Below are positions 9,575 through 19,366 of a stretch of DNA of 64,000 nt, in pieces. Under the pieces are notes generated by a model. It was not told the origin of the DNA. It made no database searches and saw only the letters and a list, made by a program, of their open reading frames with translations. The DNA comes from Oscillospiraceae bacterium (GTDB lineage Bacteria > Bacillota > Clostridia > Oscillospirales > Ruminococcaceae). The stretch lies in the NCBI GenBank assembly GCA_017848115.1, contig JAGAKZ010000018.1, positions 1 through 64,000 on the forward strand. The letters run 5' to 3'. The stretch's first letter is position 1. Every line of letters starts with the position of its first letter. The translations under genes were made by a program, and so were the position numbers.

Positions 9575-10474
9575 TCAAATCATATATCCAATAAGAAATA
9601 ATGTCCATACTGCTATTACCATAAAAATATTTTTAAGGACAAGCAAAACAACCATCGCTGCAATACTTATTCCGCCCGACTGTTTAACAACATCTCTGTA
9701 TTTTTCCGAATCTGGATATCTCAGACGCAGTTTTTTTAATCTTGATACTACATTTCTGAAATACAGCTGATTTGCAATAAGTCCGAAACATATCCGAAGT
9801 GCCACATCACAATTTAAAAGGACCTTTGAAAAACTTTCGTTGATACCTGTTTTTTCTACAAACATATTTACAAACGACATATCCACTCCGGGCATCTGTG
9901 CATAATCCATCCCCTGCATAATGATTATCGTTGCCGGAATCTGCAACATCACCCTTAAAACAGTAAGGATCGCTGCCCAGAGGTACATTTTTCTGCTGGC
10001 GAAATAATATTCCGGAGCAAAAATAGCAACAATATTTATTGATATTTTCAGGAAAGCGTTTTGAAGTCTTTTAAATGCAAGAAGATAAAAAAACCTGTTT
10101 GAACGGACATACTCCATAGTTTCTCCGAGAGTTATATTGTTGCTCTCATCAATTATTTCTTCCGGATCAAGTCCGAAACAGGAAGCATCTGAATCAAACT
10201 CCACCTGCTGAAAATCATTGTTTATGTTATTTTTTTGTTCGGCATTTTCAGTTTTAAACTGGCTCTGTTCGGGAAGTCTTCTGGCACTGCCTGTCGGAAT
10301 CACTTTTTTCCATGACTCACCGCTACTATGAAGCTCTTTATTTACACAACTTCCCTTTTCTTTATAACAATCCTTATGATAAGGTGTCCCACATTCAGGA
10401 CAAACTACCACATCATCATCTTCTTTAAAATCCTGACTGCATATCAGACATTTTTCCCCTGTATATCGTGACAT
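9575..10474 (-). CDS. RING-like zinc-finger membrane protein
   Basis: Protein of 299 residues. The N-terminus has a C4HC-type zinc finger (CLICSQDF, CPECGTPYHKDC) resembling prokaryotic RING-finger proteins. A polar, Gln/Asn-rich linker follows, then a C-terminal half with about four hydrophobic segments and a phrase like SRKMYLWAA seen in DUF2628-type membrane proteins. The ATG at 10474 was chosen because TTGGAGAG stands 7 bases upstream. Function is unknown. Its finger is similar in style to the zinc ribbons of the 22-27 kb operon, but it is not linked to it. Confidence 0.7.
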   Translation of the reverse strand: MSRYTGEKCLICSQDFKEDDDVVVCPECGTPYHKDCYKEKGSCVNKELHSSGESWKKVIPTGSARRLPEQSQFKTENAEQKNNINNDFQQVEFDSDASCFGLDPEEIIDESNNITLGETMEYVRSNRFFYLLAFKRLQNAFLKISINIVAIFAPEYYFASRKMYLWAAILTVLRVMLQIPATIIIMQGMDYAQMPGVDMSFVNMFVEKTGINESFSKVLLNCDVALRICFGLIANQLYFRNVVSRLKKLRLRYPDSEKYRDVVKQSGGISIAAMVVLLVLKNIFMVIAVWTLFLIGYMI

Positions 10475-10703
10475 TCTTTTACTCTCCAATCTAATTTTCT
10501 TGCATCATACAATAACCCTTACACCATGTTTACCAAAATATTATATCACATCTGATATTTTTTTTCAATCTTTCTTATATATATATTTGCAGTTTTTATG
10601 ATTTTATAGTATAATAATATGTGATGTGTTTTCAAACGCAGATGCAAATATATGGAATATATTTTGTAAATATAAAAAAATACGTTTTTGAAAGGATAAT
10701 CCC

Positions 10704-11825
10704 ATGCTGATTTTAGAAGATCTTAAAGCAGAACTTGCAAATTACAGACCGCAACTAAAAGAACTTAGAGACGTACTTGCTGTTGACAGTGCAGCCGAAA
10801 AAATATCCGAACTTCAGATGATGGTTGAACAACCGGGATTCTGGGATGATGTTGAAAAATCTCAGAAAACAATGCAGCAGATAAAAAGTCTGGAAAACAA
10901 AATAGAAAAATTCAACAAGCTTTCCAAGATGCTCGAAGATACCATAACACTTATCGAACTTTGTATCGAAGAAAATGATAACAGCGCAGACGACGAGATC
11001 GAAGCCGAAGCTGAGGCATTCAAAAGACAGCTTGAAGAAGAAAAACTCGCTACACTTATGACAGGAGAATATGATAACTCAAATGCTATCGTAACATTCC
11101 ACGCAGGTGCAGGCGGAACAGAAGCTCAGGACTGGGCTGAAATGCTCTATAGAATGTACAACAAATGGGCTGAAAGTCATGGATTTACAGTTAAACTTCT
11201 CGACTATCTTGACGGTGACGAAGCAGGAATGAAGAGTGCATCACTGATCGTTGAGGGAACAAACGCTTATGGATTTTTAAAATCAGAAGCCGGTGTTCAC
11301 AGACTTGTACGCGTATCTCCTTTTGACTCTTCCGGAAGAAGACATACATCATTTGCTGCTGTTGAAGTAATGCCTGAAATAGATGATAACGTAGAAGTTG
11401 ATATCAGAACAGAAGACCTCAAGATTGATGCATACCGTGCAAGCGGTGCAGGTGGTCAGCATATCAACAAGACTTCATCGGCTATACGAATCACTCATAT
11501 CCCTACAGGTATCGTTGTTGCTTGTCAGACACAGAGAAGCCAGTTCCAGAACAAAGACTTCGCAATGAAAATGCTCCGTTCAAAACTCGTGGAAATAAAA
11601 GAACGTGAACATCTCGAAAAGATAGAGGATATCAAGGGCGTTCAGAAAGAAATCGCATGGGGTGCACAGATAAGATCATATGTATTTATGCCATACACAC
11701 TTGTAAAGGATCACCGTACCGGATTTGAAAACGGAAATGTTGATGCTGTTATGGACGGTGCAATTGACGGATTTATAAACGAATACCTCAAATACCTCTC
11801 ACACGGAAAAATAGAAAAACAGTAA
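10704..11825 (+). CDS. prfB: Peptide chain release factor 2
   Basis: Release factor of 373 residues that ends translation at UGA and UAA. The stop-codon recognition motif SPF is visible (HRLVRVSPFDSSGRRHTSF), as is the catalytic GGQ at residues 250-252 (SGAGGQHINKTSSAIRI). The coding sequence is continuous from an ATG with GAAAGGA upstream. The programmed +1 frameshift that autoregulates prfB in many bacteria is absent. It is followed by a strong terminator. Confidence 0.96.
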   Translation: MLILEDLKAELANYRPQLKELRDVLAVDSAAEKISELQMMVEQPGFWDDVEKSQKTMQQIKSLENKIEKFNKLSKMLEDTITLIELCIEENDNSADDEIEAEAEAFKRQLEEEKLATLMTGEYDNSNAIVTFHAGAGGTEAQDWAEMLYRMYNKWAESHGFTVKLLDYLDGDEAGMKSASLIVEGTNAYGFLKSEAGVHRLVRVSPFDSSGRRHTSFAAVEVMPEIDDNVEVDIRTEDLKIDAYRASGAGGQHINKTSSAIRITHIPTGIVVACQTQRSQFQNKDFAMKMLRSKLVEIKEREHLEKIEDIKGVQKEIAWGAQIRSYVFMPYTLVKDHRTGFENGNVDAVMDGAIDGFINEYLKYLSHGKIEKQ

Positions 11826-11832
11826 TATAAAA

Positions 11833-11875
11833 AAGAATGCTCTCCCGGATATATCTGAGAAAGCATTCTTTTTTG
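11833..11875 (+). terminator. Rho-independent terminator after prfB
   Basis: Stem AAGAATGCT / AGCATTCTT with a following T run. It separates prfB from the convergent gene at 11893 and may act in both directions. Confidence 0.85.
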
Positions 11876-11892
11876 TATCTGAATGATTTTTT

Positions 11893-14049
11893 CTAAGCCA
11901 TAGAAACTGCTGTTGTTGTTTCGGGCATCTGTTTCATGCCACCGTTATGTTTCGGTCTCATTTGTCCATCAGGGAATGGCATATCTTCAGGAATTTCTCC
12001 ATCAAAAAATGGTCTTTCAGGCATTTCTCCGTCAAAAGATGGTCTTTCGGGCATTTCCCCGTCAAAAGATGGTATTTCGGGCATTTCTCCATCAGGGAAT
12101 GGCATTTCACCTTCAAACCTCATACCACCGCCCGGTCTTCCGCCGCCAAAACCACCGCCCATTCCCATAAAGGTGCCTGAAACAGTAATAGTTGACGCAA
12201 TCTCAAAAGTTGCTGCTTCTGAAACCGATGAACCGTCTTTCAGGCAGAGAGTATAGCTCTCCCCTGTTTTTATATCAGGCGTACTTATAGCTATAGCCTG
12301 AGAATCTTTCTTTATATCAAAGGAAATAAGCTCTTTCTGATTTTTGTCAACAAGCGTGCAAGCCATACCCGGTGTCATAGAGAGAGATGATATAGCGACT
12401 ATATTTTGCATTGAAGTTTCTGAGGGAAGTTCAAACATTCCGCTGCTGCCTGCTGCTACAAGCGTTCCGCCATTTATTATTATTTCATTATTTCTGTCAC
12501 CGCAATCAAGTGCACCATTTCCGTTATTTACAGGTCCGCTCACCAGAACAACACCTTCGTTTATATAAACATTACCGTTTGAATCAAGGCCGTCGCCATA
12601 AGCGTCAACGTAAGTATTTCCGCCATTAAACGTTAATCTCATTTCTGCAGAATAATCGGATGAAGATGCATTAAAACCGTCATCATCGGAAGCTATATTA
12701 TTTTCTCCACCGTTTACTTCTATGTACTGAGCCTCTACACCCTCATAGCTTTTACTTACATCAAGTACTCCGCCGTTTATTTCAATCAATATTTCTGCGT
12801 GAAGTCCGTCATCACCTGATTCGAGTTTTATTGTTCCGTCATATACAATGATATCTTTGTCAGAATGAACAGCATCATCCGCGCTGTTTATTTCTGTAGT
12901 TCCGCCGTTTATACCGACAAAATACGGCGACTTCATACCTTTGCGACTTTCTGTTTCGGTTTGACTATCCTGTGTGGCATTTTGTCCCCGTCCGAAACCA
13001 CCGCCCATCATATCGTCACGATGAACTTCACCATTTTCACTGCCGCCTCCGGACATTATCTTTATATTTCCACCGTTTATAAGCAGAATATTTTCGGACT
13101 GTATGCCATCTTTTTCAGAAGTTATATCGAGAAATCCGCCTTCTATAATAATCTGTCCTTTTTCTGTATCTTTATCGTATGTTGATTTTACTCCGTCACC
13201 AAGAGATGTTACCTTTATACTTCCGTCCTTCAGAGCAAACAAATCACGACCTACAAGTCCGTCATCGGCACTTGTCACGTTTATATTTCCCGATACTATT
13301 CTGAGTTTATCTTTTGAAACAATTCCGTCTGCAAATTTTGCATCCACATCAAGTGTACCGTTGCCGTTAAAAGTAAGATTTGACTGACAGTATACTGCGC
13401 CTGTTGCTTCGTCTTCTGCACCTGTTGATGTTCTTAACGTATCAGAAATATAATTTTTGGTACCATCAGCAAGAGTAATTATAACCTTATCTGCCACCGG
13501 TGCTTTTAAAGGTGAATCATAGGAACAACTGATTGAAAAATTATCAAACACAAGTCTTACTGACTTTGCATCGTTACTGTTTATCAGTATATTTCCGTCT
13601 TTGATACTTCCTCTGAGAAGATATGTTCCTGCTTCGGTTATTTCAAGTGTTGTGTTTTCCGCTTTAGCACCTGTTCCGCTTATTTCAAATCCTGAGTCAG
13701 AAGCAGATATCAGTGTACAATCACTTTCGCTCCAGCTACTTTCAAGATCTTTTTCGCTGTACTGTGTCTGAAAATCATAATTTATCTGCCCGTCCTGTAA
13801 AACTTCCGTATTTTCTTCTGTACTTTTCCCGTTAATGTCATAATTTTTTTCAGTGTCGTCAATGACGGTATCTTCACTCTTTTTTTCAGTAGTTTTACTG
13901 TCTGACGGCTGCCCTGTACTTACAGAATCAACTGTACTTTCCTTAACACCAATGTCATTGGTTTCATCGCAGGATACAAGCTGAAAAGCCATTGCAGCCA
14001 TGAGAAAAGTCGAAAATACCACATTTCTTTTTCTAAAATTCTTTTTCAA
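11893..14049 (-). CDS. Cthe_2159-type carbohydrate-binding lipoprotein
   Basis: Protein of 718 residues starting at a TTG codon with AAAGGA upstream. A lipoprotein signal with lipobox LVSC is followed by an acidic low-complexity linker, then a long beta-helix-like domain (repeats such as NGGNIKI, DGLHAEILIEINGG, DDGFNAS) typical of the PF14262 family. The founding member, Cthe_2159 of Clostridium thermocellum, is known to bind acidic plant polysaccharides. The C-terminus has a Gly-rich part and four or five imperfect repeats of the type FDGEMPERP. Likely an extracellular surface protein that binds pectin or other glycans; the role of the repeats is unknown. Confidence 0.8.
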   Translation of the reverse strand: MKKNFRKRNVVFSTFLMAAMAFQLVSCDETNDIGVKESTVDSVSTGQPSDSKTTEKKSEDTVIDDTEKNYDINGKSTEENTEVLQDGQINYDFQTQYSEKDLESSWSESDCTLISASDSGFEISGTGAKAENTTLEITEAGTYLLRGSIKDGNILINSNDAKSVRLVFDNFSISCSYDSPLKAPVADKVIITLADGTKNYISDTLRTSTGAEDEATGAVYCQSNLTFNGNGTLDVDAKFADGIVSKDKLRIVSGNINVTSADDGLVGRDLFALKDGSIKVTSLGDGVKSTYDKDTEKGQIIIEGGFLDITSEKDGIQSENILLINGGNIKIMSGGGSENGEVHRDDMMGGGFGRGQNATQDSQTETESRKGMKSPYFVGINGGTTEINSADDAVHSDKDIIVYDGTIKLESGDDGLHAEILIEINGGVLDVSKSYEGVEAQYIEVNGGENNIASDDDGFNASSSDYSAEMRLTFNGGNTYVDAYGDGLDSNGNVYINEGVVLVSGPVNNGNGALDCGDRNNEIIINGGTLVAAGSSGMFELPSETSMQNIVAISSLSMTPGMACTLVDKNQKELISFDIKKDSQAIAISTPDIKTGESYTLCLKDGSSVSEAATFEIASTITVSGTFMGMGGGFGGGRPGGGMRFEGEMPFPDGEMPEIPSFDGEMPERPSFDGEMPERPFFDGEIPEDMPFPDGQMRPKHNGGMKQMPETTTAVSMA

Positions 14050-14194
14050 AATTACACACTATCCTTTCATTTATCGTCGGATATTTATCTTTAATATACT
14101 TCAATATTAACAATAAGCTATGAAATAAAAATGCTACACATATGAAATTTAAATGAAAAACCTGTGCACACCTTAACATGATTTTAACAGCAAA

Positions 14195-14224
14195 TTGACG
14201 TGTTTTTCGTATCTGTGATATTAT
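14195..14224 (+). promoter_or_regulatory. Candidate promoter of the LytTR regulator gene
   Basis: TTGACG (14195-14200), 18-base spacer, TATTAT (14219-14224), 36 bases before the ATG. Confidence 0.5.
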
Positions 14225-14260
14225 TATCCTCGAAATAATTAACAAGCAGGTGCAAATTTT

Positions 14261-15001
14261 ATGATAAAAGTGAGTATATGTGAAGAAAATATTGTTACAA
14301 GGAGATTGCTTATTGAAATGCTCGGAAAACTTCAGATGATGCATAATATTATTAACGCTGAACTCCCACAAGGAGAAAATTTTATTACATCAGCTGCATC
14401 CGAAAATCCCGATATTATTCTTCTTAGCGAAAATTTTAACTGTGGTCTTACATCAAAAGGATTTGAAACAGCAAAAACTCTGAGAACGCAGGGCTGTACC
14501 GCAGTAATAATAATGATGACAGTATCTCCCGAAAACATCTATAATTCTCCCGAACTCAAACCTCTTTCGTGCATACTGAAACCTTTTAAATATGACGATA
14601 TCTGTCGTTTATTTCTTGAATCAATAGATACAAATCTACTTGCCGGATCAATTGATATAAAACACAGGCATGCATATAAAAATATAGACGTGGACGACAT
14701 AATATACATAGAAGCTGACAAACGATACACAAATATACGTACCTGTGAAAACAATTATCTGTGTAACGAATCTATCAGCAGTCTTGAAGAACGTCTTCCG
14801 AAACGTTTCTTTTTCAGAACCCACAGAACCTATATCCTTAACTTTAAACACATATCAGGAATAAATGACTGTCTTATTGAAATGGATAACGGTGAATTTG
14901 TAATACTAAGCAGACACAAAAAAATAGAATTTGACAAGGCATATTCAGCATACAAAAAAAGCGAAAACAAATGCTCCGCACCGATGCGTATAGGTGCATA
15001 A
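14261..15001 (+). CDS. LytTR-type DNA-binding regulator with degenerate receiver
   Basis: Protein of 246 residues: an N-terminal receiver-like domain (1-125) and a C-terminal LytTR DNA-binding domain (about 140-235, with YIEADKRYTNI and FFRTHRTYILN). In the receiver, the phospho-acceptor position in PDIILLSENF is Ser56 instead of Asp, while the late Lys (LKPFK) is kept. It is therefore unlikely to be switched by ordinary phosphorylation. No histidine kinase lies nearby. It sits directly upstream of the GH9 gene, which has its own promoter, so a regulatory link is possible but unproven. Confidence 0.8.
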   Translation: MIKVSICEENIVTRRLLIEMLGKLQMMHNIINAELPQGENFITSAASENPDIILLSENFNCGLTSKGFETAKTLRTQGCTAVIIMMTVSPENIYNSPELKPLSCILKPFKYDDICRLFLESIDTNLLAGSIDIKHRHAYKNIDVDDIIYIEADKRYTNIRTCENNYLCNESISSLEERLPKRFFFRTHRTYILNFKHISGINDCLIEMDNGEFVILSRHKKIEFDKAYSAYKKSENKCSAPMRIGA

Positions 15002-15005
15002 AACC

Positions 15006-15035
15006 TTGACTTGCAACACCTTTATATGATAAAAT
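15006..15035 (+). promoter_or_regulatory. Candidate promoter of the GH9 gene
   Basis: TTGACT (15006-15011), 18-base spacer, TAAAAT (15030-15035), placed 35 bases before the TTG start. Confidence 0.55.
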
Positions 15036-15069
15036 TATCTATGTAAAAAACTATAAGGGTGTGTAATCG

Positions 15070-17844
15070 TTGAATGAAAAGAAAAACAAGATAAAAGAAG
15101 CCGTAATAACCATTGCTGTAATAGCACTTCTGGGTGCGGCAATACTTACAGTCTGCGGAGTATTCGGAGATAAAGAAAAGGACGAAAATACAGATGTAAA
15201 CAAAACAGTTTCTGTTTCGGAAGATGACAAGGACAAAGATGATGAAAAAAATTCTGATGAAGATGAAAATGAAGATAAATCTTCAGAAGACAAAAATGAT
15301 GAAGAAAATACAGACGATGATGAAAGCGAAGATACAAACTTCACACCACTGTATACCGACACATCTCTTAATACAGAAAATCTCACCGAAAACGCTGATA
15401 AATATGAAGGTAAAAAAGGAACAGGAGATTTTAACTACGGAGAAGCACTTCAGAAAGCTATCCTCTTCTACGACCTGCAACGTTCGGGCGATCTTCCCGA
15501 AAACGTAAGATGCAACTGGCGAGGCGATTCAGGACTTACTGACGGAAGTGATGTCGGACTTGACCTTACAGGCGGTTTTTACGATGCAGGAGATCACGTA
15601 AAATTCAATCTTCCTATGGCATACACAAGCACCATGCTTGCCTGGTCTGTATACGAAGACCTTGAAAGTTACGAAGAAAGCGGACAGCTTCCATACATAC
15701 TTGACAATATAAAATGGGTAAATGATTACCTCATAAAATGCCACCCCGAAGATGATGTATACTACTATCAGGTAGGTGACGGAAATCTCGATCATGCATG
15801 GTGGGGACCGTGTGAAGTAATGCAGATGGAACGTCCCTCATACAAGGTTGACAAGGACGATCCCGGATCTGCTGTATCTGCCGAGGCCGCCGCTTCACTT
15901 GCTGCCTGCAGTATAGTATTTGACGATACAGACAGCAAATATGCAAAAAAATGTCTTGAACACGCAAAATCACTGTACGAATTTGCAGAAGAAACCAAAA
16001 GTGATGAAGGCTATACAGCCGCAAACGGATTTTACAACTCGTGGAGCGGATTTTATGATGAACTTGCATGGGCAGGTATGTGGCTCTATCTTGCTACCGA
16101 TGATAAAGATTATCTGAAAAAATCCGAAGAATATCTGTCACAGGTAGAAGCTGATGAAGTCTACAAATGGGCACAGTGCTGGGACGATGTGTATATCGGT
16201 GCTACTGTTCTGCTCTCTCAGGAAACAGGTGACAGCAAATACTCTGACATAATCGAAAAACATCTTGACTTCTGGACGGACGGCTGTAACGGCGAACAGA
16301 TAAAATACACTCCCGAAGGTCTTGCATGGGTCGATCAGTGGGGTTCTCTCAGATATGCAACCACTACAGCATTTCTTGCAGGGATCTACAGCGAATCGGA
16401 CGAATGTACCAAGTCTAAAAAAGACAAATATCAGGACTTTTTAGTTTCGCAGGTAAACTACGCACTCGGAAGTTCGGGAAGAAGTTTTGTTGTAGGATTC
16501 GGGGAAAATCCTCCTCAGAATCCGCATCACAGAACAGCACATTCATCATGGTCAGATAACCTGAATAACCCGGAAACACAGGCGCACACTCTCTATGGCG
16601 CACTTGTGGGAGGCCCTGACAGTGCTGACGGTTATGAAGATGTTATCACAAACTACACAACAAACGAAGTTGCCTGCGACTATAACGCAGGATTTATAGG
16701 CGCTCTTGCCAAACTCTACAAGGAATACGGCGGACAGACACTCGTTGACTTCGGTGCTGTCGAAGTTCCGGACAGAAACGAACTGTATGTTGAAAACACA
16801 GTCAATGCAAGCGGAAATGATTTTACAGAAATAAAATCCATGATATACAACATGACAAGCTGGCCTGCAAGAGTAACAGACAAACTTGAACTCAGATACT
16901 TTATCGATCTTTCAGAAGTTTATGACGCAGGAGGAAGCGCTGACAATATCGAGATCTCCATGAACTATGCACAGGACGAAGTAACAGCCACACTTGTTCC
17001 GTGGAATGAGGAAAATCACATTTACTATGTTTCTGTTGATTTTTCGGGAGTAAAAGTATATCCGGGCGGACAGAGCGCATACAAAAAAGAAGTTCAGTTC
17101 CGCGTAAAAAATAACGGCGGTGTGTGGGATCCTTCAAATGATTTCTCCTTTACCGATATAGAAGGTTCAAACGGAAGCACACTTACAGAAGCTATGCACT
17201 GCGCACTTTATGACGGTGACACACTTGTTTTCGGAAGCGAACCTGATGACAGAACAGCAGAAAAGCCAAATAAAAATGAAAACAAAAAACCTGATAAAAA
17301 TGATGAAGAACAAAAGCCTGATGATGATAACGACAACGAGGAAACAGTTACAACATCAGCTCAAAAGACAAACAAAAAAGCTTCAAACGAAAATGAAAAA
17401 TTAAAAGTTGAATTAAAACAGGAAAACTCATCGGGAAATAACAATACAATCACTTTTGAAGTAAACATCACAAATCTCAGTGACTCCCCTGTTTTTGCAA
17501 ATGATCTTAGCGTACTCTACTACTTTACTGCTGAAAATGCAGACACAGGAAATCTCAATATGTACTGCGACAACTCAGCTATAACCTCACCTTCCGCATA
17601 CAAATCCATAACAGGTGTAAAAGGCGAATTTTCCGAAACAACCGGTGAAAATGCCGATACAGTATGCACTATCTCATCAAGTGACAAGTCACAGATAGGA
17701 ACAAACGAAAGCCTTAAACTTCAGATACGCATAAGCAAAACAGACTGGTCCGACTTCACCATGAACAATGACCATTCGGCAGGAAATGCTGAAAACATAG
17801 TAGTTACGTCCGGAAATGACATTTTAATAGGCAATAAGCCGTAA
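15070..17844 (+). CDS. Membrane-anchored GH9 cellulase with CBM3c and a second CBM3
   Basis: Endo/processive glucanase of 924 residues. Layout: an N-terminal transmembrane segment (about 11-31); a very acidic Asp/Glu/Lys linker (35-90); the GH9 catalytic domain (about 119-575, with DAGD at 172-175, [10 protein letters not shown], and the acid Glu533 in [11 protein letters not shown]); a CBM3c fused to it (about 590-735); a Lys/Asp linker; and a second CBM3-like module (about 780-924). No dockerin is present, and no signal cleavage site is clear after the transmembrane segment, so the enzyme is probably tethered to the cell. Start is TTG at 15070 with AAGGGTG upstream; no in-frame ATG fits. 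GH9-CBM3c pairs are typically processive on cellulose. Confidence 0.9.
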   Translation: MNEKKNKIKEAVITIAVIALLGAAILTVCGVFGDKEKDENTDVNKTVSVSEDDKDKDDEKNSDEDENEDKSSEDKNDEENTDDDESEDTNFTPLYTDTSLNTENLTENADKYEGKKGTGDFNYGEALQKAILFYDLQRSGDLPENVRCNWRGDSGLTDGSDVGLDLTGGFYDAGDHVKFNLPMAYTSTMLAWSVYEDLESYEESGQLPYILDNIKWVNDYLIKCHPEDDVYYYQVGDGNLDHAWWGPCEVMQMERPSYKVDKDDPGSAVSAEAAASLAACSIVFDDTDSKYAKKCLEHAKSLYEFAEETKSDEGYTAANGFYNSWSGFYDELAWAGMWLYLATDDKDYLKKSEEYLSQVEADEVYKWAQCWDDVYIGATVLLSQETGDSKYSDIIEKHLDFWTDGCNGEQIKYTPEGLAWVDQWGSLRYATTTAFLAGIYSESDECTKSKKDKYQDFLVSQVNYALGSSGRSFVVGFGENPPQNPHHRTAHSSWSDNLNNPETQAHTLYGALVGGPDSADGYEDVITNYTTNEVACDYNAGFIGALAKLYKEYGGQTLVDFGAVEVPDRNELYVENTVNASGNDFTEIKSMIYNMTSWPARVTDKLELRYFIDLSEVYDAGGSADNIEISMNYAQDEVTATLVPWNEENHIYYVSVDFSGVKVYPGGQSAYKKEVQFRVKNNGGVWDPSNDFSFTDIEGSNGSTLTEAMHCALYDGDTLVFGSEPDDRTAEKPNKNENKKPDKNDEEQKPDDDNDNEETVTTSAQKTNKKASNENEKLKVELKQENSSGNNNTITFEVNITNLSDSPVFANDLSVLYYFTAENADTGNLNMYCDNSAITSPSAYKSITGVKGEFSETTGENADTVCTISSSDKSQIGTNESLKLQIRISKTDWSDFTMNNDHSAGNAENIVVTSGNDILIGNKP

Positions 17845-17867
17845 AAAAATAAATGGGTTACAAAAAT
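17841..17867 (+). repeat. Direct repeat, left copy, flanking the ATPase gene
   Basis: A 27-base stretch that begins within the GH9 stop region and covers the first arm of its terminator is repeated exactly at 19307-19333, after the ATPase gene. Confidence 0.85.
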
Positions 17868-17889
17868 CAACGTAACCCATTATTTTTTT
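17852..17889 (+). terminator. Rho-independent terminator after GH9
   Basis: Stem AATGGGTTAC / GTAACCCATT followed by a run of seven T residues. Nearly the same terminator occurs again at 19317-19360. Confidence 0.88.
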
Positions 17890-17928
17890 ACTCTATATCC
17901 ATATTTCTTGAAAATTCATTTATTCCAC

Positions 17929-17957
17929 TTGATAATCAGATAAATTTGTGGTATACT
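17929..17957 (+). promoter_or_regulatory. Promoter of the AAA/DUF4143 ATPase gene
   Basis: TTGATA (17929-17934), 17-base spacer, TATACT (17952-17957), 47 bases before the ATG. Confidence 0.65.
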
Positions 17958-18004
17958 ATACAAAAAAGTATCGACGTTATCGTCGCAAGTATGAGGTGAA
18001 TATA

Positions 18005-19279
18005 ATGATTAAACGAGAGACTTATCTGAAACGCTTGATTCATAATATGTGGAACGGCGAAGTTAAAGTAATAACCGGCATTCGCCGTTGCGGAAAGTCG
18101 GTACTGCTATTTGAATTGTTCTGTGACTACCTTCTTTCATGCGGAACTTCAGAAGATCATATTATAAAAATTGAATTGGATCAAAGACGTTACTATAAGT
18201 TCAGAAATCCAATCACACTTTGTGAATATATTGAGGAGCTCATTATAAAAAAGAAAAATGAGAAGTTCTATTTGTTCATCGACGAGGTTCAGCTCACTAC
18301 AAAAGTTATCGACAAAGAAAATGGTGGAATTGAGGTTTCAATCTACGATATGCTCAATGAACTTAAAGCATATAAAAATTTAGATGTATATGTTACAGGA
18401 AGCAACTCAAAAGGATTATCCAAAGACATTGCTACTGAATTTCGTGGTCGTGCTACACAGGTTCACGTATTTCCACTGTCTTTTGAAGAGTTCTACTCTC
18501 ACGAAGGCGGTGATGAACGAAAGGCTTTGGATACCTATATGCTTTATGGAGGTATGCCACGCCTGCTGGCATTAACAGATGAAAAGGACAAAAAGGATTA
18601 TCTTTCCTCTCTGTACAGCGAATTGTATGTAAAAGATATTGTAGAACGCAATGGTATCGAACGTGAAGATATTCTTAATGATATTCTGGATTTCCTGGCT
18701 TCACAGATAAGTTCCCTGACCAATCCCACAAATATTTCCAATTCACTAACCAGCATTAAAAACGAAAAAGTAAATTCTCATCTGGTTTCAAACTATGTAC
18801 AGCACATCATAGATTCATTCCTTATTTCGATGGCAAAACGCTATGATGTGAAAGGAAAGACCTATTTCAAGTATCCAAACAAATACTACTATACGGATAT
18901 CGGTCTCAGGAATGCCAGATTGAATTATCGCCAATATGATCCCGGCCACATCATGGAAAATATTATCTACAATGAGCTTCTTCGTAGAGGGTATTCCGTT
19001 GATGTTGGTGTTGTGACCGACCGTACAAATGGTGCTAATGCACAAAAAGAAATTGACTTCGTTGTAAATGACGCAGATAAAAAAATCTACATTCAATCAG
19101 CTTTCCAAATGGATACCAATAAAAAAGAATCCTCCGAACTTGCGTCATTGACACTTACAAAAGACTTTTTTAAAAAAATCATTGTCCGCATGGACATTCC
19201 TCATAGCTTCTATGATAATAACGGAATTCTCCATTGCAATCTGATAGATATGTTACTCAGTCGTATAGAATTGTTTTAA
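18005..19279 (+). CDS. AAA_14/DUF4143 family ATPase
   Basis: Cytoplasmic protein of 424 residues. The N-terminal AAA domain has Walker A GIRRCGKS and Walker B FLFIDEVQ; the C-terminal DUF4143 part contains the usual YFKYPNKYYYTDIGLRNA and a nuclease-like tail with KEIDFVVND. Such ATPases are very common in gut Firmicutes and Bacteroidetes, often in many copies, with no settled function. The ATG at 18005 has GAGGTGA upstream. The gene is flanked by two copies of the same terminator sequence, and its codon use (GGTGTTGTGACC, CGTCGC) looks somewhat different from neighbours, which suggests arrival by transfer. Confidence 0.88.
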   Translation: MIKRETYLKRLIHNMWNGEVKVITGIRRCGKSVLLFELFCDYLLSCGTSEDHIIKIELDQRRYYKFRNPITLCEYIEELIIKKKNEKFYLFIDEVQLTTKVIDKENGGIEVSIYDMLNELKAYKNLDVYVTGSNSKGLSKDIATEFRGRATQVHVFPLSFEEFYSHEGGDERKALDTYMLYGGMPRLLALTDEKDKKDYLSSLYSELYVKDIVERNGIEREDILNDILDFLASQISSLTNPTNISNSLTSIKNEKVNSHLVSNYVQHIIDSFLISMAKRYDVKGKTYFKYPNKYYYTDIGLRNARLNYRQYDPGHIMENIIYNELLRRGYSVDVGVVTDRTNGANAQKEIDFVVNDADKKIYIQSAFQMDTNKKESSELASLTLTKDFFKKIIVRMDIPHSFYDNNGILHCNLIDMLLSRIELF

Positions 19280-19306
19280 GTACTACAATATATAGTGAAC
19301 GGGGCT

Positions 19307-19333
19307 GTAAAAAAATAAATGGGTTACAAAAAT
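19307..19333 (+). repeat. Direct repeat, right copy, flanking the ATPase gene
   Basis: Exact 27-base copy of 17841-17867. The second arms of the two terminators differ, so only this half is identical. Confidence 0.85.
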
Positions 19334-19360
19334 TTTGAAGTGTAACCCATTTATTTTTTT
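19317..19360. terminator. Bidirectional terminator after the ATPase gene
   Basis: Stem AAATGGGTTACA / TGTAACCCATTT with T runs on both strands. It can end the ATPase gene from the left and the small-protein operon from the right. Confidence 0.85.
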
Positions 19361-19366
19361 ATATTT

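Noticed and set aside
11913..12256. Overlapping plus-strand frames opposite the Pro-rich lipoprotein tail
   Set aside because: They are reverse-strand shadows of the repeated FDGEMPERP codons and have neither ribosome sites nor promoters.
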